Assembly (NCBI GenBank): GCA_002973635.1
Contig: CP027224.1
Location: 3,916,501-3,980,500 of the forward strand
From: Lysinibacillus sp. B2A1
Lineage (GTDB): Bacteria > Bacillota > Bacilli > Bacillales_A > Planococcaceae
DNA length: 64,000 nucleotides
Direction: 5' to 3'
Positions 35,362 through 44,074 of the stretch are shown one piece after another. The position numbers and the translations under genes are program-made. Under the pieces are notes generated by a model. It did not search any database. It saw nothing but the letters and a program-made list of their open reading frames with translations, and was not told the DNA's origin. Positions within the stretch are counted from its first letter, which is position 1; every line of letters begins with the position of its first letter.

Positions 35362-35823
35362 ATGAAGGCTAAAGAATATGATCAAAATGCTGAAAGAGTG
35401 ATTCTATTGAAACCTTTTAACTCACAATACCGAAACATGCGAATAGCTTATGTAATAACCATTATTATCACTATTTTTTTAGGGCTTGCCTCTAGAAAAT
35501 GGAGTCTTTTCCTGCCACTTTTTGTAGCGCAAAACAGTGGGGACGTACTATGGGCTATAATGGTCTATTTTGGATTTCGATTTTTGCTAATACTTAAGAG
35601 TACCTTCATAGCTATTTTGCTCAGTTTTTTGTTTAGTTTCAGTATTGAATTTAGTCAGTTATATCAGGAAGATTGGATTAATCAGATTCGTGCAACAACG
35701 CTTGGGGCTTTGATACTTGGGAAAGGTTTTCTTACAGAGGATTTAATTCGGTATACAACAGGGATAGTAATCGCTGCTGTATTAGATAAGGTCTCACTTA
35801 AGTTCATACTTCGCAATTATTAA
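35362..35823 (+). CDS. DUF2809 family membrane protein
   Basis: 153 residues with four membrane segments. The DUF2809 signature is seen: LGLASRKW-LFLPLFVAQNS, GDVLWAIMVYFGFRFLL, SFSIEFSQLYQ and W-x-N-x-I-R-x-T-x-L-G-x-L-I-L-G-x-G-F. The first ~25 residues (KAKEYDQNAERVILLKPF) are unusual and the real start may lie later, at ~35437 (MRIAYV). Function unknown. A terminator follows. Confidence 0.8.
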   Translation: MKAKEYDQNAERVILLKPFNSQYRNMRIAYVITIIITIFLGLASRKWSLFLPLFVAQNSGDVLWAIMVYFGFRFLLILKSTFIAILLSFLFSFSIEFSQLYQEDWINQIRATTLGALILGKGFLTEDLIRYTTGIVIAAVLDKVSLKFILRNY

Positions 35824-35844
35824 CAGAACAACCAAAGAACCAAA

Positions 35845-35887
35845 AATTGGCTGAAATGAATCTATGTGAATTCATTTCAGCCAATTA
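35845..35887. terminator. Bidirectional terminator
   Basis: AATTGGCTGAAATGAAT, 8-base loop, ATTCATTTCAGCCAATT: perfect 17-bp stem, followed by a T-rich run. Confidence 0.9.
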
Positions 35888-35932
35888 GTTTCTTATTCTT
35901 TCTTTTTGTACCTCTCCTTCTAAATTGCATGT

Positions 35933-37129
35933 TTAATAAGTGTTATATATTTCTCCGATATACAGTGAGTAATCTGTATCTAGATTTTCTCTATTTTCCA
36001 CGATAATTTTACCTTCATATAAGGATTCCCCAGTATGTACATCACTGATAACTAGCAAATGACCGTCAGAAGTACGATTCACTAAATATAGTTTTCCATC
36101 TGTAAGCTGAAAAAAAGGTTCCTCTTTCTCATTAGCATTGTTTGGATATTCAAAATTTAAAGGCTTTTCCCATTGTTTTTTTTCAATATTATAACGATTC
36201 AGTACTAAGCTTTTAGCTGAGTGAACAGGAATAAATATATCTGCTCCATAAAGAACTGTAGACTCTAAATTTGATTTTAATTCGGCAGGAATTATCCATT
36301 CCTTTACTTCATTCGTGAGATTGTTATAAAGATATATTTCTCTAGAGATAAATTCTGATTTAGAACCTTTTGTTTTATCTCTATATCTCTCTACCATATA
36401 TAGGTAATATTTTTCATTTTGAATGATATTGGGATCATTGAATAGATGGACATTGGACATGCCTATGTCTCCAGACTCTATTTTTGCAATCATTAAGTCC
36501 TGTTCTAACTCCCGTGTGTTTTCGTTAACAGTGTATATATGCAGTTCATTCCCTCCTTTGAGGTAACCAGCATATGCCAATATTTTTATTTTTCCATTTT
36601 CTACATAAACATTATTCACATTAATCCAGTCATAGCCTTCAAAGACTGGTGTATTGATTTCAAATGAAGAACTATCATTTGTATTTTTATCAAGTATATC
36701 AATTTTAAGTGTCCAACTATTCCCTTGGTCCATTCTCTGACCCTTGTCTTGAAAAATCGTATACATCAAACGAGCTTCATCTTCGAAATACATACTAGGA
36801 TACCAAACTTTTCCACGCATAAAATTACGGTGTTCTTGAATAAAATTTTTAAACAACAAAGGCTCATGCGGAACTATTAACCCGCCAAGGAAAGACGAGT
36901 TCATCCGATTTGTCGAACCATCCTTTGATATGTACAACCATCGATTAATGTTCCCACTCTGATAGCTTGCTTGAAGTATACGGTTTTCGATTTCTTCTTT
37001 ATTTCCGCTAATAGTTTCAATTTTAAAGGATACATCATTTTTAGAAGCCCATGCTAGTTGGACATAGTATGAACCAATCGCTACCACGATTGCTAAACTG
37101 ATCAATATCGATTTCCAATATCTTTTCAT
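35933..37129 (-). CDS. Membrane-anchored secreted protein of an ABC operon
   Basis: 398 residues from ATG 37129 (GGGGGAATG upstream). N-terminal anchor WKSILISLAIVVAIGSYYVQ, then an all-beta extracytoplasmic domain of ~370 residues with repeated Asp/Tyr-rich strands (GNELHIYTVNENTRELEQDL, FFQLTDGKLYLVNRTSDGHL), suggesting a beta-propeller. Same operon and spacing as the ABC permease and ATPase upstream. In ytrABCDEF-type operons, solute-binding or sensor lipoproteins take this place, but this is not a YtrF-like protein. Ligand unknown. Confidence 0.6.
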   Translation of the reverse strand: MKRYWKSILISLAIVVAIGSYYVQLAWASKNDVSFKIETISGNKEEIENRILQASYQSGNINRWLYISKDGSTNRMNSSFLGGLIVPHEPLLFKNFIQEHRNFMRGKVWYPSMYFEDEARLMYTIFQDKGQRMDQGNSWTLKIDILDKNTNDSSSFEINTPVFEGYDWINVNNVYVENGKIKILAYAGYLKGGNELHIYTVNENTRELEQDLMIAKIESGDIGMSNVHLFNDPNIIQNEKYYLYMVERYRDKTKGSKSEFISREIYLYNNLTNEVKEWIIPAELKSNLESTVLYGADIFIPVHSAKSLVLNRYNIEKKQWEKPLNFEYPNNANEKEEPFFQLTDGKLYLVNRTSDGHLLVISDVHTGESLYEGKIIVENRENLDTDYSLYIGEIYNTY

Positions 37130-37143
37130 TGTCATTCCCCCCA

Positions 37144-37974
37144 TTAGACTCTTATTTTATGTTTTAGCAAATAATTCGCTATCCAAATGGCGCTTCCTAA
37201 AACAATGATGCTCGTTACCAATTCCATGAAAAAGATTTCAAGTGTGTAAAAATAGTTACTATAAATACCATTCAATACTAAAGGTACGATAAAGAATCCG
37301 AATGAGAGCAACCCATAAATAATAGAAAAGAAGATACCTTTTAAACCGTAACTCCGTTCAAATAAAATGGCAGTGAATAGAATAGCTACAAAAATTAGTC
37401 CGACTCCATATACTAAGATAAATTCAATAAAGGTGTTCGGATACAGCCAGCCCCATATTTTCAAGTTATAAATCTCATCAAAAAATGAGAAATACGTACG
37501 GAAATCTACTGGTACAATACTATTAGCAATTTGTATCTCGATTGAAATCGACAATAATTGTAAGGCAATTAACCCAAGGACCAAAAGCATAATTGCTGTC
37601 AATTTAGCAAAATATATATTAATTCTTTCAGTTGGCAGCATTAATAATCTGTAAATAAACGTATTTTTTCCAAACCAATCTCGATACCAAATAAAGAAAA
37701 CATAAATCATCAACATTGCGATACAAAAAAAGATTGGTATCACAAACCATTCAGAAAAAACAAATTGATGAAAGGAAAAAGTACCATATTCCTTAATATA
37801 TTGACTCACCGATAGTTGATTTTCATACATTACTTGATCTGATCTATTCATATAACCTTTGGAGACGATAATCGCCCCAACGAACTGGCAGACAAATGTT
37901 AATCCTATTAAAACTAGATATAGTTTGAAAAAACGGCTTATTTCAAAATTTACAAGCTTTAAATAGTTTTTCAT
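37144..37974 (-). CDS. ABC transporter permease
   Basis: 276 residues, six membrane helices (LYLVLIGLTFVCQFVGAIIV, FFCIAMLMIYVFFIWYRDWF, ITVLLVLGLIALQLL-like and others). Cytoplasmic loop with YRLLMLPTERINIYFAKLTA, the ABC-2 type coupling segment in YtrC-like permeases. It overlaps the ATPase gene by 4 bases (ATGA). Probably acts as a dimer with the ATPase. Confidence 0.8.
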   Translation of the reverse strand: MKNYLKLVNFEISRFFKLYLVLIGLTFVCQFVGAIIVSKGYMNRSDQVMYENQLSVSQYIKEYGTFSFHQFVFSEWFVIPIFFCIAMLMIYVFFIWYRDWFGKNTFIYRLLMLPTERINIYFAKLTAIMLLVLGLIALQLLSISIEIQIANSIVPVDFRTYFSFFDEIYNLKIWGWLYPNTFIEFILVYGVGLIFVAILFTAILFERSYGLKGIFFSIIYGLLSFGFFIVPLVLNGIYSNYFYTLEIFFMELVTSIIVLGSAIWIANYLLKHKIRV

Positions 37975-38660
37975 CCTCGATACACCTCCCGCATCACATC
38001 AACAACTGATTTTCCTTCATTCTCACGCATTTCCTCCACGCTAAATTCCTTTAATATTTCACCATTATCAATAAGTACTGCTTTATCAATTAAGTGTTCA
38101 ATATCACTGATTTCATGGGTTGTGAGAATCACACCACGCTCTTCAATTAAATGGCTTGTAAACACTCCGGCAATCTGTTCACGGGAGAACATATCAATAC
38201 CAGAGAATGGTTCATCCATCAGTAAGTAATCCACGTCCAGTGCTAAACCTAACAGCATATTGACTTTAGCCGTATTTCCCTTTGATAAATTGGCAATTCG
38301 TTCAGTTGGGTCTAACTTAAAGAATTGCAACAGCTCTTCTGCCCTTTGCGCGTTCCAACTTTTATAAAAATCCGCCATGAACGTAAAGGCCTCACCAATT
38401 TTCATTTGTGGTAACATCGTGAGTGTATCAGGAATAAAAGTAATTTTTTCAAAGCTATCCTTCCGAATTTTTTCCCCATCTATTAAAATTTCACCGCTAT
38501 TAATCGGCGTGAGTGCCATAATAGCTTTCATGATCGTCGTTTTCCCTACCCCGTTTATCCCAATTAAACAAGTAATTTCACCCTTTTTAGCAGTAAAGGA
38601 AAGATCTTTTAAAACCTGTTTTCTACCGTATTTTTTATTGATATTTTTCACTTCTATCAT
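37971..38660 (-). CDS. ABC transporter ATP-binding protein (YtrB-like)
   Basis: 229 residues. Walker A LIGINGVGKTTIMKAIMALT, signature NLSKGNTAKVNMLLGL (a divergent LSKGN instead of LSGGQ, as in YtrB/BcrA-like ATPases), Walker B LLMDEPFSGIDM, switch His ILTTHEISD. Start overlaps the end of the GntR gene by 4 bases. Cytoplasmic partner of the downstream permease. Family members export antibiotics or envelope signals. Confidence 0.92.
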   Translation of the reverse strand: MIEVKNINKKYGRKQVLKDLSFTAKKGEITCLIGINGVGKTTIMKAIMALTPINSGEILIDGEKIRKDSFEKITFIPDTLTMLPQMKIGEAFTFMADFYKSWNAQRAEELLQFFKLDPTERIANLSKGNTAKVNMLLGLALDVDYLLMDEPFSGIDMFSREQIAGVFTSHLIEERGVILTTHEISDIEHLIDKAVLIDNGEILKEFSVEEMRENEGKSVVDVMREVYRG

Positions 38661-39046
38661 TTAGATTCCTCCGTTTCCCCGCTTTCAGCTTCATACTTTT
38701 TCTCAACTAGTTTCAACACTTCAGATAATGGTACATTGATGGATTTTATAGAACCTAAAAATAAGTCAACTGCTTCGATAATTAATTCTTCACGGACACT
38801 TTTAAGGACCGCTTCATCTTTCGTAATACAGCTCGGCATATTTCCCTCAGTAAAAATCAATCCTTGTTCCTCCATTTCCTTATAAGCTCTTTGTGCGGTA
38901 TTGGGGTTAATCTTCAGTTGATTGGCCAGTTCCCTTCTTGACGGAACTTCCTGACCTGGTTCAAAGAATCCCTTAGCAATTTGCTCTTTAAAATGCCGGA
39001 TAACCTGTACATAAACCGGATCCCGATTATTAAACTTTACAGTCAA
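38657..39046 (-). CDS. GntR family regulator, YtrA subfamily
   Basis: 129 residues. Winged helix at 1-75: VQVIRHFKEQIAKGFFEPGQ, VPSRRELANQLKINPNTAQR, EQGLIFTEG. Short C-terminal helical dimer region (SINVPLSEVLKLVEKKYEAE), as in YtrA. It heads the ABC operon and is probably its repressor, acting at the palindromes upstream (see 39077-39253). Confidence 0.92.
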   Translation of the reverse strand: MTVKFNNRDPVYVQVIRHFKEQIAKGFFEPGQEVPSRRELANQLKINPNTAQRAYKEMEEQGLIFTEGNMPSCITKDEAVLKSVREELIIEAVDLFLGSIKSINVPLSEVLKLVEKKYEAESGETEESK

Positions 39047-39076
39047 TTAACTCAACTCCTTGCAAATTGTATTTTC

Positions 39077-39253
39077 GTGTATTAACTCCTTAATACACAT
39101 TACGCATAATGAAGCAATGCATTTTTTCATAAAGCATATGCACTAAATCATTTAACTATAGCTACTGTTCTGTATTACCCACTTAATACACCATCTTTTT
39201 AAAAGCGTATTAAACTGTTAATACACTTTTGAATGTATTATAGGCTTAATACA
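39077..39253. promoter_or_regulatory. Four operator palindromes for the YtrA-like regulator
   Basis: Sites follow TGTATTA-N6-TAATACA: 39077-39098 (perfect 22-bp GTGTATTAACTCCTTAATAC plus AC), 39171-39190, 39206-39224 (CGTATTA left half) and 39234-39253. They lie in the divergent gap between the GntR operon and the XRE gene. Spacing of the last three is 35 and 28 bases, so they sit on nearly the same DNA face. Confidence 0.8.
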
Positions 39254-39479
39254 CATTTTATGTCAACCAAATTTATGGAAATAATTTATTGGAATATTAA
39301 TTGTTACAAAAACTTACAATGTCGTGCTAAATAGGAGGACGCAATTTTTGCAAAATGTCCTTTGATTCTAGGTAATAATTCGTACTGATCATCTTTTAAT
39401 TAAAACAATTCTTTTCATTTTGACTAATATAGTTATCAAAAAGAAAATGATACATTACAATAAATTTGAGTTGGTTGAG

Positions 39480-39683
39480 ATGAAAAGTAGATTGAAAGAG
39501 CTTCGTGTCAGAGATGGATTGAATCAGTCTGAACTAGCAAAACGAGCAAAGATATCGAGACAAACGGTTAGTTTAATTGAGCGTGAAGAGTATATGCCAT
39601 CTCTATTAATAGCTGTACGAATAGCAAAAGTTTTTCAAGAGTCGATTGAAAATATCTTTATTTTTGAGGAGGAGGAGCTTTAA
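39480..39683 (+). CDS. Small XRE-type HTH regulator
   Basis: 67 residues. One Cro/C1-type helix-turn-helix domain: RLKELRVRDGLNQSELAKRA, KISRQTVSLIEREEYMPSLL, AVRIAKVFQESIENIF, acidic tail FEEEEL. This is the short YozG-like form that is usually paired with a membrane protein. ATG 39480 fits the start of the domain; the RBS is weak. It overlaps the next gene (TAATG). Confidence 0.88.
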   Translation: MKSRLKELRVRDGLNQSELAKRAKISRQTVSLIEREEYMPSLLIAVRIAKVFQESIENIFIFEEEEL

Positions 39684-40366
39684 TGAAGAAGATTGGAGTA
39701 CCGCTAATATATCTAGTAATTCTTTTCTATATCCTAAAGGAATTTACGAGTGGTTATGATCAGCGAAGTGTAACACCGAATTTACTTTTTGCTGCGAATA
39801 TTGTGAGTTTTATCTGTCTAACCATCGCAAACATATATAATGCTTACATAAAATATTAATCTGAACGCTCTGTATTAATCCAGGATAAGGACGATATTCA
39901 GTTTACTTTAGAACGTAAGTCTTATTCTGTCGTAATTTGGATACAAGTTTCCCTTTCAATATCATTTATCACCCTTTTAATAGGATTTTTATTGGTTCGT
40001 GATTCATACGCATCTATTGCTTTTTATGCTGCCGTATTATTCATCGTTTCCATTATAGCTTTGGGACTATCAATGTCTTTGATGCGTTTTACACATCCAG
40101 AATTTAAATTGCCTAATCCGACGTCGCCAACTTACCAACAAGAACTCTTTGATAGTTTTGATGACGGAGAAAAATATATGATGTTAAAAAGCCTATATAA
40201 ATTATACTTTTTGATTATTGGAGCACTTGTATTATTAGCATTTGGATTAATGTATTATTCAGCGTTTACAGGTAACTCGCAATTAAATAGCATAATCGGA
40301 ATTGGAACTATTTTATTATTTGTACAAACCTATTATTCTATTAGTTTAAAGCCTAAAAGGATTTAA
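39683..40366 (+). pseudogene. DUF3169-like membrane protein with one in-frame stop
   Basis: Starts at ATG 39683 (GGAGGAG upstream), runs as MKKIGVPLIYLVILFYILKE and IYNAYIKY, then TAA at 39857. The same frame continues SERSVLIQDKDDIQFTLERK, several membrane helices (VSLSISFITLLIGFLLV, VLFIVSIIALGLSMSLM) and ends SLKPKRI at 40366. Total 227 residues, four helices. Such proteins commonly follow small XRE genes. One base change makes the stop; translation of the second half could restart internally, but no RBS is clear. Confidence 0.65.
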
Positions 40367-40380
40367 TTATTGAGGAGCAG

Positions 40381-40782
40381 TTATATATCTTGAAAATCTG
40401 CATTATGTTTTGTATTTAGTACATTCGAAGAGGGGTTTTCCTCTCCGTTAGCTGAATTTAACAGCTCAATGTCTGAATCAAACCATTGTTCGATAAATTG
40501 TATTTGCTCTCTTATTTGCTCTTTTGTGTACTTTTCATCCTCAGATGTAACGACCCATTTTTCTTCTACATCATCATTTCTATGGACAATTGCGATAAGT
40601 TTACCTATAAATTCATCTATTGGGCCCTTTATAGTATTTGAAAGTATATAGACATCTTGTTCCTCCCCGTCGCCACCAATTTTCCCAGGTATATAACCAT
40701 AATTTAACGGATAGACATTATCAAAATCATCCTTATAGCCAATTGACCGATCTACTTTTACTTTCAATTTTTGAAATTTCAT
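40381..40782 (-). CDS. Inorganic pyrophosphatase-like protein
   Basis: 133 residues. The first ~75 match the core of soluble family I pyrophosphatases (VDRSIGYKDDFDNVYPLNYG, YIPGKIGGDGEEQDVYIL), including Tyr/Gly of the substrate cleft and the D-G-E-E-x-D-V loop for metal. The protein is shorter than true family I enzymes (~175) and a C-terminal Ser/Asn-rich tail replaces the rest, so activity is doubtful. Related small proteins are found in Bacillus. Confidence 0.75.
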   Translation of the reverse strand: MKFQKLKVKVDRSIGYKDDFDNVYPLNYGYIPGKIGGDGEEQDVYILSNTIKGPIDEFIGKLIAIVHRNDDVEEKWVVTSEDEKYTKEQIREQIQFIEQWFDSDIELLNSANGEENPSSNVLNTKHNADFQDI

Positions 40783-40910
40783 CAACAATATATATCCTTT
40801 CTACACACGGCGCTAAAAAATTCGCCTTAATTGCTGAACCTTACCTATACAAAATCAGAGTAACCTATTGGGAGTGAAAGCGTCTAATTTGAAAATAGGG
40901 AGGAATTGCT

Positions 40911-41807
40911 TTGAAAAAAATAATATTAGTATGTATGGTAATCCTTATTTTAGCTAGTTGCGATACAGCTACAAATGACAACAAAAACAAACTAAATTCT
41001 GCAACTATTGAAGGTTATATAACAGCAGCAGAAGATGGCAGATACTTAGTTGTTAGTAATGAACCAATCTATTTAAATCATTCGAATCCCCAGTATGTGA
41101 ATGCATTATGGGTTTCCACAACAAAAAAATTAGCAATAGGTGACTATGTGAAAGTATGGGCTGAGGCAGTTAATGAATCCTATCCAGGTCAAACAGGGAC
41201 AGATAAAATCGAAATTATACCATTAAACTTAAATAGTACACTTTCTATAAATGAGGTCCTCTCTAAAGTAGCAGAAAATCTTGAGTACAACCCAATTATC
41301 ACTAATATAAAGTTTGATGCAAAAAAGAGCATATGGACCCTGCATTATAAAATAGATATTGCTGCCAATGATACACTTGTCGGTATGGTTATCCAGGATC
41401 AAAAGCCTATCTCACTTGGGCAGCCCATTTATGAACAACCACCTCATCTAGAATTGGCTATTAACGAAGAAGAACAGCTCCCCTTATACCTCCAACAATA
41501 TAGTTGGACATACACTGACATTAAAACAGGAGAGAAAAAGCAAACAGAACACGAAACACCGCTGTCGCATATACAAGCATCCTATAATGAAGCTATTACC
41601 CTTCAAAAGCCAGAAAAAGTAAAACTGATGGCTAATGGCTTGGATATACTTCACAGTGAAATTGTGTTTTTGGATAAGCAAATGAACAAGGTTGAAAGGA
41701 TTATAAATGAAGACGGCACATATCCAATAGGCACGTATTATATGCATGTAAAAGTCCAGTTCGAACAAGGAACAGCGACTTATGTGGATACAATTCAAAT
41801 TAAGTAA
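40911..41807 (+). CDS. Lipoprotein with DUF3221-like domain
   Basis: 298 residues. Lipoprotein signal KIILVCMVILILASC (Cys17). Residues ~30-105 fit DUF3221: ATIEGYITAAEDGRYLVVSN, ALWVSTTKKLAIGDYVKVWA, SYPGQTGTDKIEII. The remaining ~190 residues are a second beta-rich domain with TYPIGTYYMHVKVQFEQGTA near the end. Surface protein with unknown role. RBS AGGGAGGAA. Confidence 0.75.
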   Translation: MKKIILVCMVILILASCDTATNDNKNKLNSATIEGYITAAEDGRYLVVSNEPIYLNHSNPQYVNALWVSTTKKLAIGDYVKVWAEAVNESYPGQTGTDKIEIIPLNLNSTLSINEVLSKVAENLEYNPIITNIKFDAKKSIWTLHYKIDIAANDTLVGMVIQDQKPISLGQPIYEQPPHLELAINEEEQLPLYLQQYSWTYTDIKTGEKKQTEHETPLSHIQASYNEAITLQKPEKVKLMANGLDILHSEIVFLDKQMNKVERIINEDGTYPIGTYYMHVKVQFEQGTATYVDTIQIK

Positions 41808-41891
41808 TCCTCATTTAATCTACATGTCTAGGATTGTACAAATTTTTAAAGGGAGACATTCTTGACTCCCTTTTTGATTCAAAATATTTCA

Positions 41892-42008
41892 TCATGTATC
41901 AAGACTTCTGCCCCCGTCATTTTCCCAACGATCAATATCATCCCAACCTTCAGATGTACCTCCCCTAGAAAGGTAGCCATTTTGTGCTTTGGAAATCCTT
42001 GCTGACAT
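41892..42008 (-). CDS. Possible 38-residue protein or gene remnant
   Basis: Frame MSARISKAQNGYLSRGGTSE then GWDDIDRWENDGGRSLDT. The composition and the GWDDIDRWENDGG end look protein-like, but there is no clear RBS. It could be the tail of a lost gene. Confidence 0.35.
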   Translation of the reverse strand: MSARISKAQNGYLSRGGTSEGWDDIDRWENDGGRSLDT

Positions 42009-42107
42009 GTAAGCATCATCCTTTTATAACATTTTATTTATTCTATGTTATGTAAGATGTTTTAGTTCATTTAAAATTTTATCACCCATTACACAGGTAG
42101 TTATGCT

Positions 42108-42353
42108 TTAGTCTGAAATTATCATCACGTTTTTAGCTACATACTTCTGATCACCTGTCATGGACGTTTCAATTAAATCAAAGGTGACTCTTTGCTTCTG
42201 ACGAAGGTATCTAAAATGATCGGGAAATCGATCTTTATCCAAAAGAATAGAACTAAAATGAACAAAAACATGTACCCCTTCTTTGCCTTCAAGAAGGATC
42301 CGTCCATAGCCCTCTTCTTCTTTATACCATTCTACAATTCCCTCTCGTTTCAA
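42108..42353 (-). CDS. Cold-shock-domain-like protein
   Basis: 81 residues. It opens MKREGIVEWYKEEEGYGRIL, with GYGRI in the place of the RNP1 motif (GFGFI) and HVFVHFSSI as RNP2 (VFVHFS). Longer than CspA (66-70) with an insert LLDKDRFPDHFRYLRQKQ. Likely binds single-stranded RNA or DNA. RBS AGGAGG. Confidence 0.82.
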   Translation of the reverse strand: MKREGIVEWYKEEEGYGRILLEGKEGVHVFVHFSSILLDKDRFPDHFRYLRQKQRVTFDLIETSMTGDQKYVAKNVMIISD

Positions 42354-42400
42354 ATTAGCACACCTCCTTCTTTTTTATTTTCATAATAGCTCATAAGGTA

Positions 42401-42949
42401 TTAGACCTTCCATCTACCCATAATCATTGTATGATAGTATTTGCCATCAGAAAGGCGTTTGTCATTTTTTAAAATACCTTCTACAGTAAAGCCCAGTTTT
42501 TCATAGAGTCTACTTGCTTTGTCATTTGTCTCTAAAACTTGTAAGGCTATTTTTTTTATATTGTTGGCATCTGCCCAATCTATCGATACTTGTAAGAGGT
42601 TCTTACCAATGCCATAGCCCCAAAATTCCTTAATAACACCTACACCAAATTCCACTTTATGTGCCAATCGTTTTAATGCTGATCCCTCGCATCTTGAAAA
42701 TCCGATAATCCGGTTATCGACGACAGCTACTAAACATATATTGCTTGGGCTTTCTGTATCTATGCGGATAATCTGTTCAAATCCAGCTGTATCGATAAAG
42801 GCTTCTCCCTGCTCGCGATCAAAATTTTCCGTTTCTCCATCTAATTGTAGTCTTAGGTCTGATAATGCTTGTGCATCTGGGATAGTAGCGGATCTAATCG
42901 TGTAACGAAGACCATTTATATAAAATTCCTGTTGTTTGATAAGCATCAT
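42401..42949 (-). CDS. GNAT family N-acetyltransferase
   Basis: 182 residues, RimL/PhnO-type GNAT. Motif A GVGVIKEFWGYGIGKNLLQV (Q/R-x-x-G-x-G/A-like), motif B QVLETNDKASRLYEKLGFTV and YYHTMIMGRW at the end, all typical. Acceptor unknown. RBS AGAGGA before ATGATG. Confidence 0.88.
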   Translation of the reverse strand: MMLIKQQEFYINGLRYTIRSATIPDAQALSDLRLQLDGETENFDREQGEAFIDTAGFEQIIRIDTESPSNICLVAVVDNRIIGFSRCEGSALKRLAHKVEFGVGVIKEFWGYGIGKNLLQVSIDWADANNIKKIALQVLETNDKASRLYEKLGFTVEGILKNDKRLSDGKYYHTMIMGRWKV

Positions 42950-43058
42950 TGAATCCTCTCTTTTATCAGTTTTTAAAGAAGTTAATTAGCTGGGTAGTGA
43001 CAAACCGTTGATGCCAAATCGATTTGTGATGCTTTATAATTTGCTGGGTATTTATGTT

Positions 43059-43655
43059 TTAAATAATAATCTCGTATTCCATAATTTTAGCAGTATTCTG
43101 AGCAACTTCAGAACCTAGTAATCTTTTCACGATATGAAATGACATATTGATACCTGCTGAAATTCCACCAGATGTAATTATATTGCCTTCATCTACAAAT
43201 TTAACTTCCCGTTGTACTTCGACTTGTGGAAATTCTTTTTTTAACCTTTCAAGACTTGCCCAATGAGTCGTCGCCATTTTACCATTAAGTAAACCTGCCT
43301 TTGCTAATAGTAAAGCACCCGTACATACAGATGTCATGAGTTGCACCGTTTTCATTTGATTTGTAATCCAGTTTATTGCATTATCATTATTCATTTCTCG
43401 TTCCCTCGCACCTAGACCACCAGGTATAATTAAAATATCAAATCTAGGTACATTATCAAAACTGTAATCAGGCTGTACCTTTAACCCATTAGTAGCAATT
43501 ACTAAGTCCCCTTTCTCTGATACTGTTTCTACGACAAATGGCTGCTGACCATTTTCTATTTCAGTGACAGAAAAGACTTCAAATGGCCCAGCAAAATCTA
43601 AAACCTCTACATCATCAAATAAAAAAATTCCTACTCTCCACTGTCTTTTATTCAT
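43059..43655 (-). CDS. DJ-1/PfpI family protein (isonitrile hydratase-like)
   Basis: 198 residues. VGIFLFDDVEVLDFAGPFEV, FDILIIPGGLGARERE, and the nucleophile elbow SVCTGALLLAKAGLLNGKMA with Cys at the elbow; conserved THW after it. The set fits the InhA/AraC-type amidase-like group of DJ-1 proteins. Reaction not certain: isonitrile hydration, glyoxalase or deglycase have been described in relatives. Confidence 0.85.
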   Translation of the reverse strand: MNKRQWRVGIFLFDDVEVLDFAGPFEVFSVTEIENGQQPFVVETVSEKGDLVIATNGLKVQPDYSFDNVPRFDILIIPGGLGAREREMNNDNAINWITNQMKTVQLMTSVCTGALLLAKAGLLNGKMATTHWASLERLKKEFPQVEVQREVKFVDEGNIITSGGISAGINMSFHIVKRLLGSEVAQNTAKIMEYEIII

Positions 43656-43821
43656 ATGAAGGTCCCCTTTTTTAATTTTTATCTTAGTTTATTTTACAGA
43701 AAAATCGCGCTAATTCTGTTCGATAATGAAACCTCTGATTGCCGTAGAAGCCTTTGGTAAAGCTCCCAACCTAGCTTGTCAAATGGACAACCCTCCAAAC
43801 GGTAAACTGGATAATTAATCT

Positions 43822-43935
43822 TCACTTGGTTTGAGTGTGCTCAAGTATTTTTTGACTCAAATAAGTGTTTTGACTATCAACAATGACTAATGGTTGCTTC
43901 ATTTGTTCTTCTATTAAGCTTCCGACTTTAATGTA
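43822..43935 (-). pseudogene. Gene fragment, unknown
   Basis: Minus-strand frame YIKVGSLIEEQMKQPLVIVD then SQNTYLSQKILEHTQTK and stop looks like the end of a protein. There is no start or RBS. The rest of 43656-44074 shows only the hairpins listed. Confidence 0.3.
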
Positions 43936-43983
43936 CTAATTGTACAGAAATCTTTCATTTATTGAAAGAAAATCAAAAAAAAC

Positions 43984-44024
43984 GAAAGCAACCTAACATT
44001 GTGTTAATGTTAAGTTGCTTTCGC
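43984..44024. terminator. Terminator hairpin
   Basis: CGAAAGCAACCTAACAT, 7-base loop, ATGTTAAGTTGCTTTCG: 16-bp stem with one mismatch. Confidence 0.7.
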
Positions 44025-44036
44025 TAAGTATGTAAA

Positions 44037-44067
44037 ACCATCTAATACACCTTCCTTATTAGATGGT
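44037..44067 (-). terminator. Terminator of the microcompartment operon
   Basis: ACCATCTAATA, 9-base loop, TATTAGATGGT, just after the stop of the malate dehydrogenase gene. It is the only clear terminator between 44.0 and 56.7 kb on the minus strand, which supports one long transcript. Confidence 0.7.
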
Positions 44068-44074
44068 AAATGAT

